IMG/VR virus record: IMGVR_UViG_3300012936_000035
Coordinates: 1 to 44,104 of that record
DNA from: a virus
Length of the DNA stretch: 44,104 nucleotides
Strand: one strand, 5' to 3'
Shown: piece after piece, positions 16,201 through 24,244 of the stretch
Layout of the letters: each line of letters starts with the position of its first letter
Position numbering within the stretch: the stretch's first letter is position 1
Position numbers and translations under genes: made by a program
Notes under the pieces: model-generated
The model's input: only the letters and a program-made list of their open reading frames with translations
The model's database searches: none
What the model was told of the DNA's origin: nothing

Positions 16201-19200
16201 GATGGTCCCGCTCTCGTCGTTTGCTCCAGATGCCGAAGCGGCGGTGAACTTGCCGACGTAGGGCACGAATCCGTCCAGCCTCTCCAAGAAGGTGAAGTAG
16301 GTGCCTCCGTTTACGGTGGCGGGGGAGTTGATGAGGCACCCCGTCGAGTCAACCTCGACCTCCCGCACTGCGAGTTTGGTGCTCACATCCACGCTGCCGG
16401 GAGCAGCCGTAGTTGTGTTTCGGTCAGCGGCGTTCGCAAGGCTCACCGTTTCCTTGAAGGTCAGGCGGTCGGTCTGGATGGCTGCGGTGGTAGTACCAAC
16501 ACCCGATCCGACAACCAGCCCGCTCACCGCAGAAGTCTCGGCGTCGATGTAGGAGTCCACCGAGATGGTCACGTCGTAGTAGTTGCCGTCGTTCGCCACC
16601 GACGAGACAGCGTTGTTTGTCTCGATGTAGAGAAAGCCGTTGCGGAAGTAGAACGTGAAGGTTGGGATGCCAGCGGGGATCAGGACGCTTCCCCACACGG
16701 TTCCGCCCGACACGGTGATGCTCTCAACCAGAGCGCCGTTTGCCGGGTCGAAGATCCGCACAACGACCGCACGACCAGCCGCAAGGAACTGGTTGTAGCC
16801 GCCAACACCGGGAGGCCCACCACCTGCCCCATCGTCCAGCACGAACCCGACCGAGGAACAGTCGAACGTCGTCTGGTAGAGGGTCGGCACAGGCTCGACT
16901 TCCGTGACGATGACGCCCTCGGCCCCGCTGCGATTGACTGCCACCGCAGCGTTCTGGATGGTGTGCTTGATGACCGCCCCTTCGGGTACTGGAGTCACGA
17001 AGCGAGGAGTCTCAATCTTGTCCGAGGTCACGTCCCCGATGGAGAGGATGCCTGTGATCCCAGCCGGAACCCCACTTTGCTCGGTCTGCATGAACAAGAA
17101 GTCATAGGGCCTCGCGTCACCGATGCCCGAGTTGGCCGTGTAGGATCCAGCCGTCGCAACCGGGGTCAGGTCCGTCGAGGTGTAGAGGGTCGCCGGGTCA
17201 CGCTGGGTGCCGATGTCGTAGGCCGACGTGAGAATCGCACCATCCTCACCGATGATCTCGTCGGGGTAGACGGCCTTCCATGTGTGGGTCGTCACAGCGG
17301 TGGTGTCTTCAAACAGCAGCCGGAAGTCAGCGGCCACTCGACCGAGGACAGACAACTCGGTGTCGGCCCCTCTGATGTACGGGATCTGGTAGTCGCCCGT
17401 GTCGTCCTTGTCCTCGCCAAGCAGGCACGGAAGCTGGGCAGGCTCCCCATCCGTGTTCACGAACTCAACATCACCCTCGATGCAGGTCATTGGCTGTGGG
17501 GGGTTCTGGTTCAACCACGTCTGCAAGGGCAGTGGGAACACGTCTTCCTTGACCGGAAGGGAAGCGTCGATGAACTCGCCCGTGCGCTTGCCCACCTTGA
17601 GGTCGTACTGGATGCGGTAGTCGGGCAGCGATGCGATGATTGCTTCCGAATCTGCCTCGGTAAGTGGGAGTTCTGCGATGGCGTCAAGCAAGGCGAAGTC
17701 GATCACCGGGCCGCAGAACACCGTGTCGCCGTACCCGTCGTCAACGCTGATGATCTCCTCCAGCGGGTCGGTGCCGTTGTAGAGCACAGCGGAACCAGAC
17801 AGGGGGGCACCTGCCTTATCGCCGAGGACGATGATGTAGCCGTCAATCACTTGGCTGACGAAGATGCCGTTACCGCTGCTGTCCGTCAGTGAGTAGACCG
17901 TATCGTTCGGCTTGCCGTAGTTGAGTTGCTGGCCCACCTCAAACGCCGGGGTGGAGAGGTCCACGTCACCAGACACAAGGTCGAACAGGGCACCGCCACC
18001 GGAGATCAGTTGGGTGGGATCGGGGAGTCCCGTAGTGGGATCCACTGGGAACTCGCTCAACGGGAGCGGGGTCGCCACGATGGTCGCAGCCGATGTGCCG
18101 AGGTCCGTGTTCCCATTCGGGTAGTAGGCCCAGACCCGTGCGCGAGGGCGTCGGTCCTCTGCCGTGACATCCACCACGTTCTCGACGTTGCCGAGAGCGG
18201 GGTTGGCGATCTGGCCGATGGGAGACTTCCGGGTCTTGACCACCTGCTCGGTTTCCTCACCCGGCTCTGGACCGGGCACCGTGACCTTGCGCCCCGACGT
18301 GTAGAAGCCGGGATCGGATTCCGGCACGAAGTCGATGCCGGGGAACAGCCGTGAGAAGTGTCGGGTCATCTCTGGGTACAGGCGCGAGTAGCGGTGCGCC
18401 TGCCACATCGACCGGAACACTCCGGGGATGTCGAAGGAGGGGAACAATGCCGCCAGACCCCGTGGGCGACCAAACCCAATGAGGAGCCTGTCGTCCATGT
18501 CGTTCTTGATGCGGTGGCGCTGCTTGTTCGTGAAGAACTGGAGCGTGTCGGGGTTGGGTGTCTTCCCGTCCGAGGCCCCCGGTCTGTCGGTAGGTTCAGG
18601 AACCTCTGCCGTCGTGGGATCAAACACGGGGTCAGCCGTCTTGTACCATCCCGAGTAGCTGTCGGACGACCACTCGTTGACGATTTCTCGCCACACCAGT
18701 CGAGTCCGCAAGTCGCCTGTGATCTCGTCCTCAAAGCCGGGGCGGACATACCGCTTGCCGCGACCCACGAAGAACCGGAACTTGCCGTCCCTGTCGCCGA
18801 TGACCCGACCGTCGATGGCCTCCAACACCTGCTCAAAGGCCAACACGACTCCGTTGAACAAGCTGATGTAGGCGCGGGCTGCTCGGTCTTGGTCCTTGAA
18901 GTCCCGTGCCTCACCACGAAGCCCGAAGTTGCCCTTCTTGCTCAAGTCAGTCGAGCCGCCGAACGGAACGGATGCACCGAAGCTGACCGGGTTCGCCCCT
19001 TGCGCCCCCGACGCCGCCTGCACTTTGGGCAGGTAGTCGGTGAGGGTGAGCACCGAGAAGTAGAACGAGTCGGGATCACGATAGCTGTACTGCGCCTTGA
19101 GGATCTGACCGAGAAGTCGGTTCTCCAGAGAGGGCGTGGTGATGTGGAGGTACTTCGCCTTGTAGAAGGGGTAGAGAAGCGCACCGTCCACGATCTCTGG

Positions 19201-22200
19201 GAGCACGTTGACCAGCCGAGTGTGTCGGAAGTGCAGGTACTCGCCGGGATTCAAAGCCCCCTGTGTCGGACTCTGGAAGATCACGTCACCAGAGTTGGCG
19301 TCCACGGTGTAGTGGACATCCTCGACCAAGAGCTTGCCGGGGATGTCCTTGCCGCTGGAGTCTTTCCGCCCCAGCAAGAACAGGTCATAGTCCTCGCTCT
19401 GCACGAAGGGAGACAGACCCGCGAACTGGACAGGGCTTGGCGCGTACACGGGCCGCACACTGACCCGAACGGTGTCCGAGTTGTCGTGGTCCTTGTAGAC
19501 CGGGGTAGCGAGGCTCACGACGGTGTTCCTTCCGTCGTCCGAGAGCGATGACCCGACGACGATGTACGGGTAGCCGTCGATCTCCAGAAGGTGGTTCGCC
19601 CGTGTGTACTGGCGCACGTCACCGTAGAACGACACCTCCAACTGTCCCTTGTCCGCAGGCAGCAAGGGTGTTGTCGCTGTGTCCAGCACAGGTATAAAGC
19701 CGCCCGTCGCTGGGTTCGTCGCCGGGGCCACGGGGAAGTCTGAAACCGTCAGTCCGGCATCCCTGCCCACCGCTCGACTACCGACCTCGACCTGTGTTGT
19801 GGGGAAGATGCCGACCGTGGTGGTGTCTGTTCCGCTGTCGTAGGAGGAGGCCGTGATGTAGATGGGTGCCGGACCCAACAGGATCAGATGACCTACAGGG
19901 AAGTCGCTGGTGCGGTTCGTTTCCAGAGTGAACTCGCTCGTCCCTGACTCCAGAAAGAAGGGCTTGCGGTACACAGGGGGTGTACTGACCGTGTACGCCT
20001 GCTCACCGCCGAAGGCTTCCAGCACGCCGTAGTTGATCTGCACCTTGTCGGTCGTGCTGACTTCGGACAGGAACTTGATGGTTCCGTTCTCCGCTGTGGC
20101 TGTCGTGACTCCAGCAAAGTTTTGAAGGTTCACACCCACCCAGATGAACTCCTCAACCGTGGTCGAGAGTGTCTTTCCTGTCGGGTTGTAGGTGTAGGTG
20201 AACCCATCGACACGGGTGGCTTCCTCAAGGCGGACAATGAGAGGCAAGAACTCCGTGATCTCAACGGCAGCACCATTGGCATCGAGCTTCTTGTCCCCGT
20301 TGCTGTCCGCTTGGAAGTAGCTGACCTCGACAATCTGCCCTGCTCGTAGAGGCTTGTTGAACAGGACACTCCCGTTGAGGGGCGAGGTGGTCACGTCGAG
20401 GCTGTTCTCCGTGACCATCTGCTCCACGAAGTAGGCCGTCTTCCCAGATTGGGTCAACAGAGCACCAGACGTGATGTTCACGGACCCGTCAGCGGCGTTG
20501 ATCTCGCACGTCCCTGCTGCGAGATCAGCGGGGGAGAGGAACAACTGGTCGTAGAAGACACTACTTCCGGTCTGTTCTGACACCACCGCAGCGTCGATGG
20601 TCACCGCTCCTGTGGTGGTGTCCACATCTACCGGACCACCACCCCCGTTCACCGTGGGGGTGTAGACCAACGCACCGATGCGAATCTGGAAGCGGACAGG
20701 ACCGCTATCCGATGTCGCCACATGAGGGTCGGTGGCATCAACAGTCAGCCCGGTCGCCACGACCGTGCCGATTTCTACACCACGGGTCAGGTACGTCGGG
20801 ATTGCTTCCGGTGATCCAGCATCCAGACCGAACCGCAGCTTCGTCACCCGACCCACACGCAAGGCGTCCACAGGATTGACAGTGAGAGCACCCCCAACCG
20901 TGCCCGCCGCCGTGAGAGTTCGGATCTTGAATGGTTCTTCGGGCAGGTGGTTGGTGACCACTTGCTTCACGTCAGCGAGAAGCGTCCCATCCAGATCCGT
21001 CCGCTGCTTGGCTTCGTAGATGCGCCACTGCGCGGGCGGTGCGGTGTTGGTGCTCCCTGCGCTTGCCGGGAAGGGGGGCGTCACGTCAGTAGCAGACGTG
21101 AACGTGTACACCCCCTCGGCATCACCGCTGATGATGTGGAGCAGGTAGCCGGGGAACACAGTCCCGAGAGGCGTATTGGGATCAGAGAACGTCACCGACC
21201 CGCTCGCGAAGGTGCCGTTGCCGCCCTGCGAGATGATCTCACCTTCGACGGAGATGCGAACTGCCTGACCCGGCTGTCCATCACCGGGCATCAAGAAATC
21301 AGTTCCGAGGGCCAGTTCCGTGTACAAGGTGTCTGTCGCACCCTTGAGATCAAGGCCGAACGAGCCGTCTTCCATCGCCGCAGAGGAAACCGTTTCGGTA
21401 ACCGTTCCGGTGTCGCTCAACTGGAGCGTGGGTGAAGGGAACGCAACCGAGGTCGGGTTCGTGGTGCCCTGCTCGACCCATGTGAAGCGGTTGTTCGGCC
21501 AGTCGTACTTCATCCCGATCTTCTTGGTGTTCGGGTAGTTGCGGAGCAACACCTCAAGAAGACCGCTCTGAACCTTGAAGTGCTGGTTCGGGCTGTACCC
21601 GTCGATGTTCTCCAAGGGAGGCTGGTTCACCGTGACGAAGGGAACTGCCGGGATGCTCTCGGACAACACCTCGTCCTTGAATCGCGAGCGTGCTCGGATG
21701 TCCAGCGTGTCAGGATCGCTCCGGTCGAGGTTCACGGGGGACCGGAACACACCCATCGAAGCCCCGTTGTCTGGGAGCCACCGAAAACGGTCTTCGGGGT
21801 CGTCCATGTCCACACGCCAGCCGGGAAGGAAGCCGAGAACAGCGTGGCCCGAGAGGTCCGTCTGGTCTGTGTTCCAACCGATCTCCACGGCACCTGTCTC
21901 CGGGGTCGGGGATTGCAGGTAGACGCGGTTTCGCTCGACTCCAGCGTGGCCTGCTGTGAAACTCGCAGCCACGTCGCTCGCCGTGTGTGTTCCGGCACCC
22001 AGCGTTGCGGCAGACCATGTGTGGACTGATCCGTCGATGGCGTACCGAAGAACCTCTGTGCCAACCAGCGTGTACGGACCCTCAAACCGAGAGTAGATGG
22101 TGGCTTCCTCGGCGTAGGTCGATGGGGCGATCATCGCCTGTCGGAAGTACAAGGCGTCCTGTCGGACAGGACGATGCCTCAACTGAATCCGAGATGCGTT

Positions 22201-23652
22201 GTCCGCTCCAGCGGGGGTGGTCGATGGCTCCATGCGAGCCACAGCCACATCCGTCTTGGGCACCTTGATCTTGAGCTTTGGTAGGTCTTCGTCGTACTCC
22301 TCCACATCGACATTCTCAAAGGCGAAGTTGGACGAGTCCGAGAACGAGAAGAAGAACGTGTCTCCCGCCTCTGCTCTCACCTGACGCACCAGACCTGTGC
22401 CGTTCGGACGGGTCTGGGGGGTGGTCGTGAGGGCGGCAGTAGTCGGCTTTTCACCAGAGCCGTCCGGCACCCATGAAACCCCGCTGACCCCCGGAGGGGG
22501 AAGGCACACCGACCGTTGGACGTAGAGGTCGCCCGTGGAGTCGCCAACCGTGACTCCACCCAGAGCCGGATCGACCTTCTGCCCTGTGCTGTCGTAGATG
22601 ACGCTCGGGGCCTTCACCGTGACTGCTTTGGTAGAGAGAACTACACCGTCGAAGTAGAGACGTGATCCCAGATAGGCACGGTCGTAGGTAGCATCACCCG
22701 GTGTAGCACGAAGGATGTCGGCTGCTGACAGGACGATGCGCCCCGTCGTGCGCGACCAGTAGAAGTCCCCGGAACTGACCACAGAAGGGACGGGGAGCGC
22801 AGCATCGTTGACCACCGAGTTGGGTTTCAGCCATGTCCGACTGCCAATCCGAAGCAAGGGGCGCTCGCCGGGGCCGGGAACAGGGGAAAGCGAGGGGAAC
22901 CCCTGCTTGGTCGTGGTCGGGAAGTCCGCCATGGTGCCCATGTCGCCATCAGCATCGGGCACGAACGTCTCGGCGTTGTACCAGAGGTCACGTCCCGCCT
23001 GTGCCTCCACGAAGGTGGGGTTGAGGATGAGGATGCCGCTTTTCTCTCCCATGATGGCGTCACCCAAACCACCATCCCAGACCCCAGCGTCGGCAACCAC
23101 ATCAGTGACAACACGGATCTCCAGTGGTGTGGATCCCGAGTCCGCATAGAGGCCAACCCGAACCAGCGCGTACCCATCCGCCGAAGCAGGGTTGGGGAGC
23201 GTGACCCCAGAGGCAAACCGTGTCGGTGGTGGGTTCAAGGTATAGGACTCGTCGGGGTCCACGGGTCCGAGATTCCGTGCGGGTGATCCCTTGAGAGGCA
23301 ACCACTTCTGTGCGATGCCGTCCCAGCCGAACCGCTGGACATCAGGATCGTTGCGGGTCCACCAGAACTTCACCTCGTCTGTGGTGTCCGACAGAAATCC
23401 GTTCGACGCCGCGAACATGCAGTATTCCCGACTCGCCGCTCGGTCGGTTGGCTGGAGCAGGACTGCCGCCCGGTACATGTCGGCGTATGGCTCGACGGGA
23501 TCGTTGGGGAGGACCACATAGCCAAGCGCCGTCAGCGTCGTCACGGTGATGTGATCTCGGTCTACACCGGTCGTAGCCTCGTCAGAGTCAGACGAGTTCC
23601 CTGTTGCCACCCGTGCGGGTCGGAGCACATAGCCATTGAGATCGAAACCCAC
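13264..23652 (-). CDS. Giant baseplate/tail structural protein (3462 aa)
   Basis: This single open frame of more than 10 kb codes for about 3.5 thousand residues. The GTG (product MGFDLNGYVLRPARV) is preceded by GAGGG at nine bases and follows the upstream stop by 16 bases; an upstream TTG would overlap the previous gene without a ribosome site. The protein is overwhelmingly beta-rich, with many Thr/Ser/Gly/Val strands, recurrent short modules in which an acidic or DPTTG turn links strands, and few helices. The last 300 residues differ: they are helical with LVLFMRERMLSWIGSLN, a conserved-looking LDRRFWVLDSRLDPLGYTN, and a Gln/Arg-rich basic tail. There is no signal peptide, catalytic motif or collagen-like repeat. 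Context downstream of hub and spike genes suggests a baseplate platform or fibre network. Function is inferred from position only. Confidence 0.65.
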   Translation of the reverse strand: MGFDLNGYVLRPARVATGNSSDSDEATTGVDRDHITVTTLTALGYVVLPNDPVEPYADMYRAAVLLQPTDRAASREYCMFAASNGFLSDTTDEVKFWWTRNDPDVQRFGWDGIAQKWLPLKGSPARNLGPVDPDESYTLNPPPTRFASGVTLPNPASADGYALVRVGLYADSGSTPLEIRVVTDVVADAGVWDGGLGDAIMGEKSGILILNPTFVEAQAGRDLWYNAETFVPDADGDMGTMADFPTTTKQGFPSLSPVPGPGERPLLRIGSRTWLKPNSVVNDAALPVPSVVSSGDFYWSRTTGRIVLSAADILRATPGDATYDRAYLGSRLYFDGVVLSTKAVTVKAPSVIYDSTGQKVDPALGGVTVGDSTGDLYVQRSVCLPPPGVSGVSWVPDGSGEKPTTAALTTTPQTRPNGTGLVRQVRAEAGDTFFFSFSDSSNFAFENVDVEEYDEDLPKLKIKVPKTDVAVARMEPSTTPAGADNASRIQLRHRPVRQDALYFRQAMIAPSTYAEEATIYSRFEGPYTLVGTEVLRYAIDGSVHTWSAATLGAGTHTASDVAASFTAGHAGVERNRVYLQSPTPETGAVEIGWNTDQTDLSGHAVLGFLPGWRVDMDDPEDRFRWLPDNGASMGVFRSPVNLDRSDPDTLDIRARSRFKDEVLSESIPAVPFVTVNQPPLENIDGYSPNQHFKVQSGLLEVLLRNYPNTKKIGMKYDWPNNRFTWVEQGTTNPTSVAFPSPTLQLSDTGTVTETVSSAAMEDGSFGLDLKGATDTLYTELALGTDFLMPGDGQPGQAVRISVEGEIISQGGNGTFASGSVTFSDPNTPLGTVFPGYLLHIISGDAEGVYTFTSATDVTPPFPASAGSTNTAPPAQWRIYEAKQRTDLDGTLLADVKQVVTNHLPEEPFKIRTLTAAGTVGGALTVNPVDALRVGRVTKLRFGLDAGSPEAIPTYLTRGVEIGTVVATGLTVDATDPHVATSDSGPVRFQIRIGALVYTPTVNGGGGPVDVDTTTGAVTIDAAVVSEQTGSSVFYDQLFLSPADLAAGTCEINAADGSVNITSGALLTQSGKTAYFVEQMVTENSLDVTTSPLNGSVLFNKPLRAGQIVEVSYFQADSNGDKKLDANGAAVEITEFLPLIVRLEEATRVDGFTYTYNPTGKTLSTTVEEFIWVGVNLQNFAGVTTATAENGTIKFLSEVSTTDKVQINYGVLEAFGGEQAYTVSTPPVYRKPFFLESGTSEFTLETNRTSDFPVGHLILLGPAPIYITASSYDSGTDTTTVGIFPTTQVEVGSRAVGRDAGLTVSDFPVAPATNPATGGFIPVLDTATTPLLPADKGQLEVSFYGDVRQYTRANHLLEIDGYPYIVVGSSLSDDGRNTVVSLATPVYKDHDNSDTVRVSVRPVYAPSPVQFAGLSPFVQSEDYDLFLLGRKDSSGKDIPGKLLVEDVHYTVDANSGDVIFQSPTQGALNPGEYLHFRHTRLVNVLPEIVDGALLYPFYKAKYLHITTPSLENRLLGQILKAQYSYRDPDSFYFSVLTLTDYLPKVQAASGAQGANPVSFGASVPFGGSTDLSKKGNFGLRGEARDFKDQDRAARAYISLFNGVVLAFEQVLEAIDGRVIGDRDGKFRFFVGRGKRYVRPGFEDEITGDLRTRLVWREIVNEWSSDSYSGWYKTADPVFDPTTAEVPEPTDRPGASDGKTPNPDTLQFFTNKQRHRIKNDMDDRLLIGFGRPRGLAALFPSFDIPGVFRSMWQAHRYSRLYPEMTRHFSRLFPGIDFVPESDPGFYTSGRKVTVPGPEPGEETEQVVKTRKSPIGQIANPALGNVENVVDVTAEDRRPRARVWAYYPNGNTDLGTSAATIVATPLPLSEFPVDPTTGLPDPTQLISGGGALFDLVSGDVDLSTPAFEVGQQLNYGKPNDTVYSLTDSSGNGIFVSQVIDGYIIVLGDKAGAPLSGSAVLYNGTDPLEEIISVDDGYGDTVFCGPVIDFALLDAIAELPLTEADSEAIIASLPDYRIQYDLKVGKRTGEFIDASLPVKEDVFPLPLQTWLNQNPPQPMTCIEGDVEFVNTDGEPAQLPCLLGEDKDDTGDYQIPYIRGADTELSVLGRVAADFRLLFEDTTAVTTHTWKAVYPDEIIGEDGAILTSAYDIGTQRDPATLYTSTDLTPVATAGSYTANSGIGDARPYDFLFMQTEQSGVPAGITGILSIGDVTSDKIETPRFVTPVPEGAVIKHTIQNAAVAVNRSGAEGVIVTEVEPVPTLYQTTFDCSSVGFVLDDGAGGGPPGVGGYNQFLAAGRAVVVRIFDPANGALVESITVSGGTVWGSVLIPAGIPTFTFYFRNGFLYIETNNAVSSVANDGNYYDVTISVDSYIDAETSAVSGLVVGSGVGTTTAAIQTDRLTFKETVSLANAADRNTTTAAPGSVDVSTKLAVREVEVDSTGCLINSPATVNGGTYFTFLERLDGFVPYVGKFTAASASGANDESGTIKVMPWEKNGNTPLDASDLTGIKFGAAASSDAGKTSVILSGTGVSFDKFGTFGHRTWVQQDATHSTFGSISNVEPGDAFIIEGGKTANSGAVKTGTYLVRHAVEPTGTALDTTRIRQEAPQADAGKEQAFDLSFPSVISSVTTGGSESITTTPLAVAATSPTGHAWASAGRIYLIIKDNYATFNTTSTTWTVDANAVYSAEYTGITINPDTGAATFTGISDARDAHGAVVANNIFIGKAQRNVKVSGMVYIPIRQLAENLPKNNCVGYKEEPTGLACVGGFRSIRIGSTHPNGNGDETFTAVPVTGGLQRVTTTLPTANRIGINVPAAPNDSLAFNAERSTPIYSADSLALGLSPPVTGVPTYMTVAELNDAKWKDIHFASTATISPVNPKLGCFLPSDRIRAASALSGGTGTFYALAGVFLEPSTPVPVGNLGQTIPHVVSASYTAASVDQIGMRDYDDAFSPAPGVGKEDVRFTVRRIRRFHEQADKVVAGLDPLRFAYEIRRGQVNSYTASSREFIAQIGATYPKATNLGAFDNPDVNINSGDVLRVFSLNPTTGERALIDTAEIQKVVDPVTLKLRRPGLTEVIPAGAVFEVYLEQAIVPHEQSNEQLLDLITDKVVFQRFVPRTSPTENGGEVTTVNELGDSGVTDWTTATAAQTGEAVAENDYIIVDPAGKLYTDTEFGARPVGDTSVIERGAIHDTGSPSKLDDNRGFYRVAAAPSGATLTVDGSSRFTDGTKFGNAGAEYVVMPIVNNGAEDQQALRPTAPAVGNSFLSRTGANAEKSIQPFAYKIIRPNPVFSQDAVELVLFMRERMLSWIGSLNTVYSQGGDYYVFQRDDHIKDIGSNTDPTAGLGVLHNIAATSLQGLVASTPFANNSQCLSVLDRRFWVLDSRLDPLGYTNFAVDGFGQRPVLPDLIEDVLDLDDRFRQQRYSWLSFRANRTDGSIQTANRAAGSLGSRLRKQREQLARQKALDESS

Positions 23653-23668
23653 GTCGCCATTCCCTCGG

Positions 23669-24244
23669 TCAGATGATGCTTGACCTGCTGACACCAATAC
23701 CCGGTGACGGACCAGCCGCGCCTACAGACACTCCTGTCCCGAAACCTGTGAGGAACATAGACGCGATACCGGAGGCAAGGCCGACCGAGAGTTGCTTTGA
23801 GGCGGGTCCGATGATCCCCTGTGCAGCCATCGCCACATTGAGTGCGGTGACCAGAGTGGCAGGGTTCGCGAAGACGACCTTGGAAACATCAGCCCCGATG
23901 GCACCGACGCTCTGTCCGATGTAGGCACCGGAAGCCGAATACGCTGTGCCGATGCCGATGCCCACCGCAGCACCCACTTGCGGAGCGTTCAGTCCGACCA
24001 TCCCTGTTCCCGTGAGGGCCGCGACCACGGGAACAGGGACAGGAGGAAGCACCAACTTGCCTGTGACTTGGCCTCCACCGGCTGCTCCTGTGGTGGTCCC
24101 TACCATCACCACGTTTGCTGGGATCACGGACCATCCCACGACCGCGATGCCAATGGCGGTGGACAACTGGAACCAAGCTGGACCCTTGAGCATAGGTCCA
24201 GCAGCGATGATCGCTCCCGTTACGGCTGGAGGGGTGACAGGCAC
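23669..24244 (-). CDS. Hydrophobic Gly/Ala-rich baseplate-region protein (191 aa)
   Basis: The start is GTG sharing one base with the spike stop (TAGTG). The product begins MPVTPPAVTGAIIAAGPMLK and is rich in Gly, Ala, Val and Thr throughout. It has several apolar stretches such as GIAVVGWSVIPANVVMV, and GxxxG-type motifs, but few charged residues. The composition would suit a membrane-interacting tip or a tightly packed trimer plug. In contractile injection systems small genes beside the spike often encode tip or membrane-piercing parts, but no PAAR motif is visible. Function inferred weakly from location. Confidence 0.55.
   Translation of the reverse strand: MPVTPPAVTGAIIAAGPMLKGPAWFQLSTAIGIAVVGWSVIPANVVMVGTTTGAAGGGQVTGKLVLPPVPVPVVAALTGTGMVGLNAPQVGAAVGIGIGTAYSASGAYIGQSVGAIGADVSKVVFANPATLVTALNVAMAAQGIIGPASKQLSVGLASGIASMFLTGFGTGVSVGAAGPSPGIGVSRSSII

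Noticed and set aside
16012-17892. 626-codon plus-strand open frame inside the giant structural gene
   Set aside because: It is antisense to a continuous 3462-aa frame with strong protein-like composition; GC-rich codon use opens such mirror frames, and it has no ribosome site or recognisable domain.
23653-23697. Earlier TTG start for the giant protein
   Set aside because: It overlaps the previous gene by 29 bases and lacks a ribosome site, whereas the GTG at 23652 has GAGGG nine bases upstream.
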